A stretch of 36,639 nucleotides of DNA from assembly GCA_024690865.1 (NCBI GenBank), contig JAILON010000070.1, forward strand, positions 1-36,639. The letters are read 5' to 3'. The translations under genes and the position numbers were made by a program. The notes beneath the pieces are model-generated. The model was given only the letters and a program-made list of their open reading frames with translations, had not been told where the DNA came from and ran no database searches. This DNA is from Treponema sp. Its GTDB lineage: Bacteria > Spirochaetota > Spirochaetia > Treponematales > Treponemataceae. Of the stretch, positions 1-8,159 are shown one piece after another (positions within the stretch are counted from its first letter, which is position 1; every line of letters begins with the position of its first letter).

Positions 1-40
1 TACACAAGTCCGTGGATTGACTATACAGAATTGATTTTCT

Positions 41-69
41 TTGCCAGTTCGCAGGAATGGTGCTATAAT
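41..69 (+). promoter_or_regulatory. sigma70-type promoter of the kinase/BON gene
   Basis: TTGCCA (41-46) and TATAAT (64-69) are separated by 17 bp. This is a near-consensus housekeeping promoter about 30 bp upstream of the ATG at 105. An AAGGAGG ribosome-binding site lies at 91-97. Confidence 0.75.
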
Positions 70-104
70 GGGAAAACACTAAGGAAGGACAAGGAGGACG
101 GACT

Positions 105-926
105 ATGGCTATTATTTCCATTTCACGGCAGGTGGCGGCCCTGGGCGACGAGATTGCGACGGCCCTGGCCAAGAAGACGGGATATTCTTTCATCGACAGG
201 AAGCAGATAGAGAAGAGGATAGTCGAGCTGGGCTTTCCCCAGGAAAAGCTCGCCAAATACGACGAGAAGAAGCCCGGCTTCTTCGCCAGCCTGGTCAAGG
301 ACCGGGACGAGTATCTGAACTACCTGCAGTATGCCGAGCTTGAGGCGGCCTCCAAGGGCAACTGCATCCTCATCGGGCGCGGGGCCTTTGCCATACTGGA
401 GAACGTTCCCAACCTGGTTGCCCTCCGCTTCGTCTCCAACGACAACGTGCGGCTGGAGCGGCTCAAGAAGGAATTCAGCTGGAACGACAAGCAGGCCCAG
501 CAGCGGATTGACGAAAGCGCAAACAACCGGGAGGGCTTCCACAAGAGCTTCTTCAACATATCCAACAGCGACCCCCAGCACTTCCTGGCGACGCTGAATA
601 CGAGCATCCTGTCGATTGACGAGGCGGTCAGCCTCATCGAGGCCCTGATCAAGATACACGTCACCGCCAAAAAGGAGGCGGATGGCAAGGAGGAAGTGGA
701 GCAGCGGCTCAAGGGCCAGCGCCTGGTCAACCAGCTGATATTCGACTACCATATCAACATCAATTTCCTGCGCGCCTCGATCGACGGGAACATCGTCACC
801 CTGATGGGAGTGGCGGACTCGCAGGGACTGGCCGAACGGGCGGTTCAGACGGCGGCACGGATCCTGCCGACATGCGAGGTACGGTCGGCGATAAGCATCG
901 TGCAGGACTTCAAGAGCTACCAGTAG
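105..926 (+). CDS. Cytidylate kinase-like protein with C-terminal BON-like domain
   Basis: A 273-residue soluble protein. Residues ~1-190 resemble the cytidylate-kinase-like family (Cytidylate_kin2): an N-terminal ISISRQVAALGDEIA segment stands where the nucleotide-binding loop of that family lies, followed by a DRKQIEKRI helix and an ILIGRGAFAIL strand-loop. Residues ~205-270 (HININFLRASIDGNIVTLMG, then a helix and a C-terminal strand) look like a BON domain, which in other proteins binds phospholipids or ligands. The start has an AAGGAGG ribosome-binding site 7 nt upstream and its own promoter. The gene is monocistronic. Substrate and role are not known; I infer a nucleotide or small-molecule phosphotransferase regulated through the BON part. 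Confidence 0.75.
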   Translation: MAIISISRQVAALGDEIATALAKKTGYSFIDRKQIEKRIVELGFPQEKLAKYDEKKPGFFASLVKDRDEYLNYLQYAELEAASKGNCILIGRGAFAILENVPNLVALRFVSNDNVRLERLKKEFSWNDKQAQQRIDESANNREGFHKSFFNISNSDPQHFLATLNTSILSIDEAVSLIEALIKIHVTAKKEADGKEEVEQRLKGQRLVNQLIFDYHININFLRASIDGNIVTLMGVADSQGLAERAVQTAARILPTCEVRSAISIVQDFKSYQ

Positions 927-943
927 TGCAAGGGAAGCGACCT

Positions 944-972
944 TTGTACTGGCTCAGGATACTAGTTATAGT
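944..972 (+). promoter_or_regulatory. Possible distal promoter of pflB
   Basis: TTGTAC (944-949), a 17-bp spacer and TATAGT (967-972). The -35 hexamer is weak. If real, this gives a second, longer pflB leader. Confidence 0.3.
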
Positions 973-1032
973 GTCTTTTGGGGCGTTTCCGCTAAAATTC
1001 CGCTATTTATTGTGTATTTGCGGCAGAAAGGC

Positions 1033-1061
1033 TTGAATATTTATTTGTCTTGTTCTATATT
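1033..1061 (+). promoter_or_regulatory. Promoter of pflB
   Basis: TTGAAT (1033-1038), 17 bp, TATATT (1056-1061). It predicts a start near 1068 and a leader of about 78 nt. The leader holds a small GC hairpin (AGGGG/CCCCT near 1096-1112) and an AGAGG ribosome-binding site before the ATG at 1146. I see no clear FNR or CRP palindrome in 927-1145. Confidence 0.6.
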
Positions 1062-1145
1062 TAGGGCAGGTCAATTACAGCAGTTTGTATCGCTGGAGGG
1101 GCGTGCCCCTTAGCTTGCAATCAACATCATATAAGAGGTTCAAAG

Positions 1146-3497
1146 ATGGTCCAGAGAGAAGAGTGGAACGGTTTCAAGACCGGTAGGCTTTGGCAGGACG
1201 AAGTTAATGTCCGCGAATTTATCCAGTTAAACTACACGCCTTACGACGGGGACAGCTCGTTCCTGGCGGGGCCGACTGCGGCTACCAAGGAGCTGTTCGG
1301 AGAGCTCCAGAGGCTGCAGAAGGAAGAGCATAACAAGAAGTGTACGGGCCTTGACGGAAAGGAGAGGTCTGGAGTTCTTGACCTGGACACCGACATCGTG
1401 TCCACGATTACGTCCCACAAGCCCGGCTATATCTTCGCCGACGGTTCCAAGAAGAACCTGGAGAAGGTCGTCGGTCTCCAGACCGACAAGCCCCTCAAGA
1501 GGGCCTTCATGCCCTTCGGCGGAATCCGCATGGCCGAGCAGTCCTGCGAGATGTACGGCTACAAGCCCAACGCGGAAATCCACAAGGTCTTCACCGACTG
1601 GCACAAGACCCACTCCGACGCGGTCTTCCAGGTCTACTCACCCGAAATCCGCAAGGCCCGCTCGGCCCACATCCTGACCGGTCTGCCGGACACCTACGGC
1701 CGCGGACGCATCGTCGGCGACTACCGCCGCGTCGCCCTCTACGGAATCGATTTCCTCATCGCGTCCAAGAAGAAGGACTTCGACAACATCGGTGACGGAA
1801 CGATGACCGACGACGTGATCCGCCTGCGCGAGGAAGTCGCCGAGCAGATCAAGGCCCTCGGCCAGATCAAGGAAATGGCAGCCTCCTACGGCTACGACAT
1901 CTCCAAGCCCGCCAAGAACGCCGCCGAGGCTTTCCAGTGGCTCTACTTCGGCTACCTTGCCGCCATCAAGACGCAGAACGGCGCCGCCATGTCCGTCGGA
2001 CGCATCTCCACCTTCCTGGACATCTACATCCAGCGCGACATCAAGAACGGCATCCTCACCGAGGAACAGGCCCAGGAGCTCGTCGACCACATCGTCATGA
2101 AGTTCCGCATGGTCCGCTTTGCCCGCATCGAGAGCTACAACCAGCTCTTCTCCGGCGACCCCATCTGGGCGACGCTTGAGGTCGCTGGCCTTGGACAGGA
2201 CGGCCGCTCCATGGTCACCAAGAACGACTTCCGCTTCCTGCACACGCTCGAGAACATGGGTCCCTCACCGGAGCCCAACATCACCGTCCTCTACTCCAAG
2301 AGGCTGCCCAAGACCTTCCGCAAGTACGCCGCGAAGATTTCCGTGGACACTTCTTCCATCCAGTACGAGAACGACGACATCATGCGCCCTGTCTGGGGTG
2401 ACGACTACTCCATCTGCTGCTGCGTTTCCGCTACGCAGACCGGAAAGGAGCTCCAGTTCTTCGGAGCACGCGCCAACCTGGCAAAGGCCCTCCTCTACGC
2501 GATCAACGGCGGAAAGGACGAGGAAGCAGGACTTACCCCCGGCGTTCAGGTCGGACCGGAGCTTGCCCCGATTACTTCCGAGTACCTGGATTACAACGAG
2601 GTCATGCACAAGTACGATGTCATGCTGGACTGGCTCGCCGGTCTGTACGTGAACACGCTCAACGCGATCCACTACATGCACGACAAGTACTACTACGAGG
2701 CAGCCGAGCTTGCCTTGATCGACACGAACGTGCGCCGCACCTTCGCGACGGGTATTGCAGGATTCAGCCACGTGGTTGACTCCCTGTCCGCCATCAAGTA
2801 CGCCAAGGTCAAGGTCCTGCGCCGCGACATCCAGATTCACGACAAGAAGGACAAGACCAAGGTCATCGGAACCGCTCCGAACATGGCCTACGACTTCCAG
2901 ATTGAGGGCGACTTCCCGCGCTACGGTCAGGATGACGACCGCGCCGACGAGATCGCAAAGTGGCTGCTCAAAACCTTCATCGGCAAGATCAAGAAGCACC
3001 ACACCTACCGCAACGCGGAGCCGACGACGTCTATCCTGACGATCACTTCAAACGTGGTCTACGGAAAGGCGACCGGTGCCCTGCCGAACGGACGCAAGGC
3101 CCACGAGCCCTTCTCACCGGGAGCCAACCCCTCATACGGTGCGGAGACCAAGGGCCTCGTGAAGTCCCTCAACTCCGTCGCCAAGGTTCCCTACGAGTAC
3201 TCGCTCGACGGAATCTCCAACACGCAGACGATCAACCCCGGCGCTCTCGGCCACAATGAGGACGAGCAGACCGAGAACCTGGTCAACGTCATGGACGGCT
3301 ACTTCGAGCGCGGTGCCCACCACTTGAACGTCAACGTCTTTGGCGTTGAGAAGCTCAAGGACTGCCAGGCACACCCCGAGAAGCCCGAGTATGCGAACTT
3401 CACGGTCCGCGTTTCCGGCTACGCTGTCCGCTTCATCAACCTGACCAAGGAGCAGCAGGACGACGTTATCGCCCGCACCTGTCACGCAGCCCTGTAG
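1146..3497 (+). CDS. pflB: Pyruvate formate-lyase (formate C-acetyltransferase)
   Basis: A 783-residue glycyl-radical enzyme that converts pyruvate and CoA to acetyl-CoA and formate in anaerobic fermentation. The full family length is present. The adjacent catalytic cysteines lie in [14 protein letters not shown] (about residues 423-428). The C-terminal glycyl-radical loop reads [11 protein letters not shown], with the radical glycine in the usual RVxGY context some 25 residues from the end. The PNITVLYS and [12 protein letters not shown] segments are also characteristic. The enzyme needs a radical-SAM activase (PflA), which is not in this window. It is monocistronic, with a strong terminator downstream. 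The codon bias is markedly GC-rich, as expected of a highly expressed gene. Confidence 0.97.
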   Translation: MVQREEWNGFKTGRLWQDEVNVREFIQLNYTPYDGDSSFLAGPTAATKELFGELQRLQKEEHNKKCTGLDGKERSGVLDLDTDIVSTITSHKPGYIFADGSKKNLEKVVGLQTDKPLKRAFMPFGGIRMAEQSCEMYGYKPNAEIHKVFTDWHKTHSDAVFQVYSPEIRKARSAHILTGLPDTYGRGRIVGDYRRVALYGIDFLIASKKKDFDNIGDGTMTDDVIRLREEVAEQIKALGQIKEMAASYGYDISKPAKNAAEAFQWLYFGYLAAIKTQNGAAMSVGRISTFLDIYIQRDIKNGILTEEQAQELVDHIVMKFRMVRFARIESYNQLFSGDPIWATLEVAGLGQDGRSMVTKNDFRFLHTLENMGPSPEPNITVLYSKRLPKTFRKYAAKISVDTSSIQYENDDIMRPVWGDDYSICCCVSATQTGKELQFFGARANLAKALLYAINGGKDEEAGLTPGVQVGPELAPITSEYLDYNEVMHKYDVMLDWLAGLYVNTLNAIHYMHDKYYYEAAELALIDTNVRRTFATGIAGFSHVVDSLSAIKYAKVKVLRRDIQIHDKKDKTKVIGTAPNMAYDFQIEGDFPRYGQDDDRADEIAKWLLKTFIGKIKKHHTYRNAEPTTSILTITSNVVYGKATGALPNGRKAHEPFSPGANPSYGAETKGLVKSLNSVAKVPYEYSLDGISNTQTINPGALGHNEDEQTENLVNVMDGYFERGAHHLNVNVFGVEKLKDCQAHPEKPEYANFTVRVSGYAVRFINLTKEQQDDVIARTCHAAL

Positions 3498-3626
3498 GGC
3501 TGTTGTACACGCTGTGCACGCAAATCTGTAGATTCATTATGTGCCTGCCCCACGGGACAGGCGCATGCGAACCTGTAGTTTAGGCTGAGTGAGTTCGGGC
3601 TGCGAACGTGGCCCGATTCAAACGAG

Positions 3627-3662
3627 AAAGCCCCCGGTGACGAAAGTCGCCGGGGGCTTTTT
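3627..3662 (+). terminator. Rho-independent terminator after pflB
   Basis: AAAGCCCCCGGTGAC (3627-3641), a GAAA loop, and GTCGCCGGGGGCTTT (3646-3660) form a 15-bp stem with one G-U pair, running into TTTTTGTT. Two more hairpins lie between the stop codon and this one (about 3543-3563 and 3597-3616). Confidence 0.9.
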
Positions 3663-3709
3663 GTTGCAGCAGGGAAACGGGGGAGCTGGCAGCGGATGCA
3701 GGCGGCCGG

Positions 3710-4051
3710 TCAGCCCGCGACGAGGATCACGCCGACGAGGATGACCGCGCTGCCGATGATTTTCCGCCGGGTCAGCCGTTCACGGAAAAACACCCGGCCC
3801 GTTATTATCGCACAGATGAAAGAAAGGGATTCGGTGAGGGCCGACGCAACCGCCAGCTTGACGTGGCTCAGGGCATACAGGTTGATTACCGTCGCACAGA
3901 AGAAGAGGACGTAGCCTGAAAGCACGATAGGATTCAAATATTCAAAGATTATGGACTTATGCGGCCGTGCAGCGGACTTCTTCATCAGCAGCTGGGCTAC
4001 GGCAGAAAGCAGGACCGCAAGGACTATGACCAGGTAGTACTTAATCATCAC
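3710..4051 (-). CDS. Small four-helix EamA/SMR-type transporter subunit (second of pair)
   Basis: A 113-residue membrane protein with four predicted helices, the size of an SMR subunit or half of an EamA/DMT transporter. The first helix ends in AQLLMKKSA, and the last helices contain LTRRKIIGSAVILVGVILV, both typical of EamA halves (the EmrE, ArnE/ArnF and YnfA kind). It overlaps the end of the upstream partner (stop at 4041) by 11 nt, so the two are translationally coupled and probably form a heterodimer. The substrate cannot be read from sequence: export of a lipid-linked sugar, a drug or a metabolite is possible. Confidence 0.75.
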   Translation of the reverse strand: MMIKYYLVIVLAVLLSAVAQLLMKKSAARPHKSIIFEYLNPIVLSGYVLFFCATVINLYALSHVKLAVASALTESLSFICAIITGRVFFRERLTRRKIIGSAVILVGVILVAG

Positions 4052-4379
4052 CCTTTCCCCACGACACGATCACGATGCCGGTGACGATGAAGGCAACGCC
4101 TATCAGAAAGCGCAGGGACACTGCCTCGCAAAATATGAGCAGGCCAAAAAGCGTGCTCCACAAAAGGCACACCGGCTTGTTGGCCATAGCGACCGACAGC
4201 GGGAAGCGCTTCAGGACCTGCTGCCATAAAATTGAATAGCCGCCAAAAAGGACGATTCCCGTAAAAAAGAACAGGAAGGCTTTGATGTTCATGCCACCGC
4301 AGAGGGTTGCCTTTTTCATAAATATGGAGGCCACCGAGTATTCCAGGAAGGTAAGGTGCAGGAGGATAAATCTGTTCAC
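4041..4379 (-). CDS. Small four-helix EamA/SMR-type transporter subunit (first of pair)
   Basis: A 112-residue membrane protein with four hydrophobic segments. Helix 1 carries FLEYSVASIFMKKA, matching the LMKKA signature of EamA/SMR halves. Helix 3 contains MANKPVCLLWSTLFGLLIF and the last helix FLIGVAFIVTGIVIVSWG. The start is GTG at 4379, about 26 nt downstream of the predicted transcription start; its ribosome-binding site is poor. It forms a two-gene operon with the overlapping downstream half. Split DMT pairs of this kind act as antiparallel heterodimers (known from SMR pairs); function here is inferred only from that. Confidence 0.72.
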   Translation of the reverse strand: MNRFILLHLTFLEYSVASIFMKKATLCGGMNIKAFLFFFTGIVLFGGYSILWQQVLKRFPLSVAMANKPVCLLWSTLFGLLIFCEAVSLRFLIGVAFIVTGIVIVSWGKGDD

Positions 4380-4411
4380 AGGACAATGCCCGCCTTGTTA
4401 CACATTGCACG

Positions 4412-4440
4412 AGTATAGCAGACACGGCAGTCTTTATCAA
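4412..4440 (-). promoter_or_regulatory. Promoter of the SMR/EamA pair
   Basis: On the minus strand, TTGATA (4440-4435), 17 bp, TATACT (4417-4412). Five of six bases match in each hexamer. Confidence 0.75.
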
Positions 4441-4530
4441 GGAGGGAGGAAATGCGTGCCTTTTCGTTTGAGGCCGCTTTGCCAGGCCACGGTCAGGAAG
4501 AAAGCCAGCTTGGGAAAAGCTGGGCTGGCC

Positions 4531-4568
4531 AAAAAGAAATGGCCTTGAAGTTCACACCCCAAGGCCAT
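4531..4568 (-). terminator. Rho-independent terminator of the small RNA
   Basis: A perfect 9-bp stem (4560-4568 with 4539-4547) around a 12-nt loop, followed on the minus strand by TTCTTTTT (4538-4531). A second, weaker hairpin (CCAGCTT/AAGCTGG type with TTTCTT) lies just beyond, near 4499-4527. Confidence 0.8.
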
Positions 4569-4618
4569 ACTGCCCTTTCGGGCAAATCGGAGAGAGTTTA
4601 TCAGCTTATTTACAAGCT
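4531..4618 (-). ncRNA. Candidate small structured RNA (~88 nt), unrecognised family
   Basis: No protein-coding gene explains this interval, yet it has a perfect consensus promoter upstream and a terminator at its end. The predicted RNA starts near 4618. It folds into three local hairpins: AGCTT/AAGCT at the 5' end (six base pairs if the preceding C is included), TGCCC-GAAA-GGGCA with a GNRA loop, and a 9-bp stem ATGGCCTTG/CAAGGCCAT followed by TTCTTTTT. The unpaired GATAAACTCTCTCCGAT stretch between the first two hairpins could be the interaction region. I do not recognise SRP, 6S, tmRNA or any riboswitch. It might instead be a short attenuated leader, but the next gene has its own promoter. 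Confidence 0.6.
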
Positions 4619-4624
4619 GGATGT

Positions 4625-4653
4625 ATTATAGGTAATTTCCCCTAGCCTGTCAA
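4625..4653 (-). promoter_or_regulatory. Perfect consensus promoter of the small RNA
   Basis: On the minus strand, TTGACA (4653-4648), 17 bp, TATAAT (4630-4625). Both hexamers are exact consensus. It begins 3 nt after the stop codon of the VanY-like gene and points into a stretch with no gene. Confidence 0.8.
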
Positions 4654-4655
4654 GC

Positions 4656-5654
4656 TCAGGCGTTTTTCCAGGCATCAATAAATTCAATCATGAACTGCTG
4701 CACGTCCGAAAACCATTTGCGCTGGAAATCGCAGGCGGTACGGCCAATGTAGCGGAAGTGCCAGCTTTCCCAACGGAATCCCGTCACATCCTCGTAGCCC
4801 TGGGGGAAGGAAAGCGACCAGCCGAACTCCTCGGAGTGGGCGTACACCCACTGCCCCATCTTGGTATCGGCAAAGTCGTCGCTTATGGAACCGAAGTCTA
4901 CGGCCACGCCCAGCTGGTGCTGGCTGGTTCCGGCCCGGGCAGACTCCCGTTCGGCTTCCTCCAGTCCGTCAACATCGACCCAATGCTGGAAAAGCCAGGT
5001 CTGGTATTCGTACGACCGGTATGTGGAACTGACGAGCAGGCGAACCCCGTCATCAAGGGCCGCACGGGACATCCGGCGGAGCGCCTCGTATGCCTCAGGC
5101 CGGAGCGACAGGTTGTTTTTGTTTATGTCAAAAAGATTGTTCTTCTCCAGGAGGACAAGGTCCTTGGGCACGTAGTCCGCACCAACGTTGTGCTTCTTGT
5201 CTATCAAATAGAAAAGCGAGAGATCGTCCGAACGGAAGCCCTTCTCCTCTTCAAGCACCTGCGCCAGGTCCGTAAGGAATTCGGCCCGGTTCGAAGCATT
5301 CACGGGCATGGCCTCCCGCGCCCGTGGCGACAGGCCGGCCCACACCGCATCCAGTTTGGCAAGCTCTTCCCTGCTCGGATGGGGCAGGGTCTTTTCTGCC
5401 CTGGCAAGGACTGCAGTACCCGCTGCCCCAGAACCCACCGTACCCAGGGACGACTGCGTCCCTGCCGTGCTTGCGGTCCCGACACCCGCCTCTTCCTGCG
5501 GAAGCTGCACCTGCCCGCCCTGGCCTTCAAGCAGCATACCGGCAGACGAGGGCGAACCGCCTTTAGAACACGACAGGCACAACAAAAGTGCCTGAACAGA
5601 AAGAATAATGAAAAGATTATGAATCAGAAACTTCTGTGATCGCATGTATGACAT
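4656..5654 (-). CDS. VanY-like D-alanyl-D-alanine carboxypeptidase lipoprotein (M15B)
   Basis: A 332-residue zinc peptidase that should trim D-Ala from peptidoglycan stem peptides at the envelope. The N-terminus is a lipoprotein signal (hydrophobic stretch then LLCLSCSKGG, lipobox cysteine about residue 29), followed by a low-complexity Gly/Ser/Thr/Ala linker to about residue 90. The catalytic domain carries SQHQLGVAVDF (zinc His and Asp, SxHxxGxAxD) and WESWHFRY (catalytic Glu and zinc His, ExWH). The start at 5654 has GGAG 8 nt upstream and lies inside the end of the STAS gene (38-nt overlap), so the two are coupled. Its place in a partner-switching operon suggests the pathway responds to wall state (inference). 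Confidence 0.88.
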   Translation of the reverse strand: MSYMRSQKFLIHNLFIILSVQALLLCLSCSKGGSPSSAGMLLEGQGGQVQLPQEEAGVGTASTAGTQSSLGTVGSGAAGTAVLARAEKTLPHPSREELAKLDAVWAGLSPRAREAMPVNASNRAEFLTDLAQVLEEEKGFRSDDLSLFYLIDKKHNVGADYVPKDLVLLEKNNLFDINKNNLSLRPEAYEALRRMSRAALDDGVRLLVSSTYRSYEYQTWLFQHWVDVDGLEEAERESARAGTSQHQLGVAVDFGSISDDFADTKMGQWVYAHSEEFGWSLSFPQGYEDVTGFRWESWHFRYIGRTACDFQRKWFSDVQQFMIEFIDAWKNA

Positions 5655-5949
5655 GAAAGCTACTCCAAAAACCCGTCCTGGTCAACGCCTCGTGGGCAGA
5701 ATCCGACGGATTCATTATAAAAAGCTTCGTACCGTTTTCATCGCCATCGTTTATCGTCGCCAGAACCGATCCGACGCCAGATCCGTCCATGGAGGATACC
5801 TGGGCCATGTCCAGAACGACGTTCGTTTCCAGGATATACTGGTACATCTTCTCCTGCAGGTCGGAAAGGGTGTATGCCGTTATGTCTCCAGTCAGCTCCA
5901 ACAGCTTGTAGTTGGGGCCAACCTTCTCGTTTATAGCCAGTTGGTTCAT
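5617..5949 (-). CDS. STAS-domain anti-sigma factor antagonist (RsbV/SpoIIAA type)
   Basis: A 110-residue single STAS domain. In partner switching, such a protein binds an RsbW-type kinase when unphosphorylated and releases the kinase's target. The phosphorylatable serine is in MDGSGVGSV (the family's conserved D-S-S/T-G context) at about residues 54-62, followed by GTKLFIMNPS. Its ATG overlaps the TAA of the upstream SpoIIE gene (TAATG at 5947-5951). The upstream phosphatases are the natural dephosphorylating partners. No RsbW kinase gene is in the window, so the kinase must be elsewhere. Confidence 0.92.
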   Translation of the reverse strand: MNQLAINEKVGPNYKLLELTGDITAYTLSDLQEKMYQYILETNVVLDMAQVSSMDGSGVGSVLATINDGDENGTKLFIMNPSDSAHEALTRTGFWSSFHVIHAITEVSDS

Positions 5950-8156
5950 TAAGCCTGACCTCCTTCGGGAACAAGGTACTTCATCATAAAGATCGTAACG
6001 TCTTCATCAAGCTCCGCCGAAGCAAAACGCGACAGGGCATCGTACATGAACTGGGTCACGCGGTCCGATGGATAGGTTTTGTTGTCCAGAAGCTCATTTT
6101 GAATCCTGGCCTTGCCAAATTGTTCCCCACGGAGGGACTTCGTCTTTACAAGACCGTCGGTACAGGCAAACACGATGTCGCCCGGTGCGAGGCGGACCTT
6201 CTTCACCTTGATGATGCCGGCCATATCCTTGGCGAATCCCAGTATGTGGCCGTCTCCCTGGATCTCAATGATGTTGTTGTATGCACGCGTGTACAGAAGC
6301 AGGGCAGGCGTACCGCAGTTTATGTAGTAGAGCGTGTCCGTACTGAAGTCCATCAGGGCAAATATGCCGGAGAAAATGGTACCTTTGGGAAGGCTTTCCC
6401 GGATGAAGGAATTGACCTTGGCAACCAACATCTTGAAATCCGCAGTCTCCGACAGGAAGGTGCGGATGATCGACTTCAAGATGACCATGTTCATGGAGGC
6501 CGCTATACCCTTTCCACTCAGGGATCCAATGATGTATATGAAGCGGTTGTCCGTAAGGCGGATTATGTCCACGAACTCTCCACCGATGTTGTGCGCAGGG
6601 TGCATCAGGTAGCCAACGTCCACCTTGGGCGTGTCCACACGGTCCATGTTCTCCTGGATAGAGGTGATTATCTGACCGGCCATCTTTATCTCGCGGTTGA
6701 CCGTTCCAACAACAGACTCGTTCATGATGTTCTTCATGTAGTAGCCCATCACGAAGAAATTTGAATAGAGGTTGTTGAACACCCGGTAGTCATAGTCGTT
6801 GTAGATGTTGTTGCTGCCCTTCTTTCCCAAGGTGATGACTCCCGTCACGTGGCGGCCCTCGCTGAGCAGGATAAAGGCATCGCTTTCAAGTTCGTCCAAG
6901 AAGGAAATAACCGCCCCCCGCACGCTGGCAAGGCTGAAGTCCCTGGAAGAAATGCTTTCCCTAAAGACGATGTGGCGGTTCAGGTTGAAGAGCTTGTCGA
7001 ACATCTCGACGTTCATCTCTATGTTCCGGCCCAAAGTCTTTTCCTCGTCAGGCTCGGAGGAGTCGTAGACGAACTGCAGGTAGCCGTCCCCGGAATCAAC
7101 GAGTATCTTCAGGGAAGAGGAATCAACATAGGTATGGAAGCAGTCGAAGAACTTCTGCGTTATTTCCTTTGGATCGTCATCAAAGTTTATGGAGGACAGC
7201 TCCTTGGCAAATTCCTCCTCGTAGCGGCTGTCGCGCATCCAGCCCTTCTTCGTGATGAACTGCCCCGCAAGGTGCCAGACGGCAAGCAGGACGACGGTCT
7301 CAACGATAAAGAGGGCAAAGAACAGGAAGGAAATCTTGCCATACAGCGGCCAGGTAATCGTGAAGAAGAGGCCCAACAGCAGGGAGGGGAAAAGGTACTT
7401 CACGATGAATTTCAAGGATGTCCTGAGGATCATCTTCCTGTCCCACAGCTCGTTCACCTTTTCGGCATACATGAATGCGACTGTTTCCGGGATAAAGCTG
7501 ACGAAGACAAGCGTCCGCAGCATGGGCTGGTATATGGAAGAATACCTGATGAAGAGGAAAATGACCATCGAAGAAAGGATTCCAACGATGTTCAGCAGGA
7601 ACTTCTGCCTGGTCAAGGATGATTTGGAATTTTCGGCCTTGACCAGAACCATGACGCAGGCAATCAGGGGCGCAAAGAAGATGAAGATGTCGCAGTAGAA
7701 GTTGAACCAGGTCAGCTTCAGCGACCGCCCCAGGGGGCCGGAGAACATATAGCCGGAGGCCAGCTGGAAGCTGCCGTCGGACGTAATCGAAATGTTCGTC
7801 AGTCCGCTCTTGATGAAGAACAGGATTATGAAGGCAACGGCATTCAAGGTCCACTGCACGATGTAGCCAACCTTTGTCCTCTCATAATTGGGGAACGTCA
7901 CGGCAAAGACCGTGTTGTTCACGCAGAACCAGGCCATGAGCATGTAAGTCAGCTTCCCGACGGTAAAGGCAAGCTTCTGGGGCGCAAAGAGGCAGAAGCC
8001 TATCGTAATCGCCATCATGATGAAGAGGGAGGCAAGGAAAAGGACCGTATTGACCAAGGGGTTCCCTTCCTTGGAGTTTGAAGACTTGGAATCTATCGCA
8101 AACGAAAAGAGGATAAGGGAAACGGCAACAATGCCATTAAGAATCAGAAACACCAT
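5949..8156 (-). CDS. Membrane SpoIIE/RsbU-family protein with degenerate phosphatase site
   Basis: A 735-residue protein. Residues ~1-300 hold about eight hydrophobic segments (7TM-sensor-like), ~310-475 a GAF-like region, and ~490-730 a SpoIIE/PP2C domain. The PP2C core is altered: the first metal-binding motif reads GGEFVD (E527 in place of the usual D), and GDVSGKG has become GSLSGKG (S545, codon TCC), so a central metal-binding Asp is missing. Later motifs TDGLVKTKS and DEDVTIFMM are kept. It starts 4 nt after the end of the preceding phosphatase gene, with GGAG 6 nt before the ATG, and its stop overlaps the STAS start. It may be a sensor or pseudophosphatase that controls the STAS protein by binding. 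Confidence 0.85.
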   Translation of the reverse strand: MVFLILNGIVAVSLILFSFAIDSKSSNSKEGNPLVNTVLFLASLFIMMAITIGFCLFAPQKLAFTVGKLTYMLMAWFCVNNTVFAVTFPNYERTKVGYIVQWTLNAVAFIILFFIKSGLTNISITSDGSFQLASGYMFSGPLGRSLKLTWFNFYCDIFIFFAPLIACVMVLVKAENSKSSLTRQKFLLNIVGILSSMVIFLFIRYSSIYQPMLRTLVFVSFIPETVAFMYAEKVNELWDRKMILRTSLKFIVKYLFPSLLLGLFFTITWPLYGKISFLFFALFIVETVVLLAVWHLAGQFITKKGWMRDSRYEEEFAKELSSINFDDDPKEITQKFFDCFHTYVDSSSLKILVDSGDGYLQFVYDSSEPDEEKTLGRNIEMNVEMFDKLFNLNRHIVFRESISSRDFSLASVRGAVISFLDELESDAFILLSEGRHVTGVITLGKKGSNNIYNDYDYRVFNNLYSNFFVMGYYMKNIMNESVVGTVNREIKMAGQIITSIQENMDRVDTPKVDVGYLMHPAHNIGGEFVDIIRLTDNRFIYIIGSLSGKGIAASMNMVILKSIIRTFLSETADFKMLVAKVNSFIRESLPKGTIFSGIFALMDFSTDTLYYINCGTPALLLYTRAYNNIIEIQGDGHILGFAKDMAGIIKVKKVRLAPGDIVFACTDGLVKTKSLRGEQFGKARIQNELLDNKTYPSDRVTQFMYDALSRFASAELDEDVTIFMMKYLVPEGGQA

Positions 8157-8159
8157 ATT

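Noticed and set aside
4282..4548. An 88-codon plus-strand frame over the SMR gene and its upstream region
   Set aside because: It overlaps the coding sequence, promoter and terminator on the other strand and has no ribosome-binding site or motif.
4430..4571. A 46-codon frame inside and beyond the small RNA (begins MALGCELQGHFF, minus strand)
   Set aside because: Its start codon lies within the terminator stem and the frame crosses the U tract. The terminator is a better explanation. I keep it only as a remote alternative.
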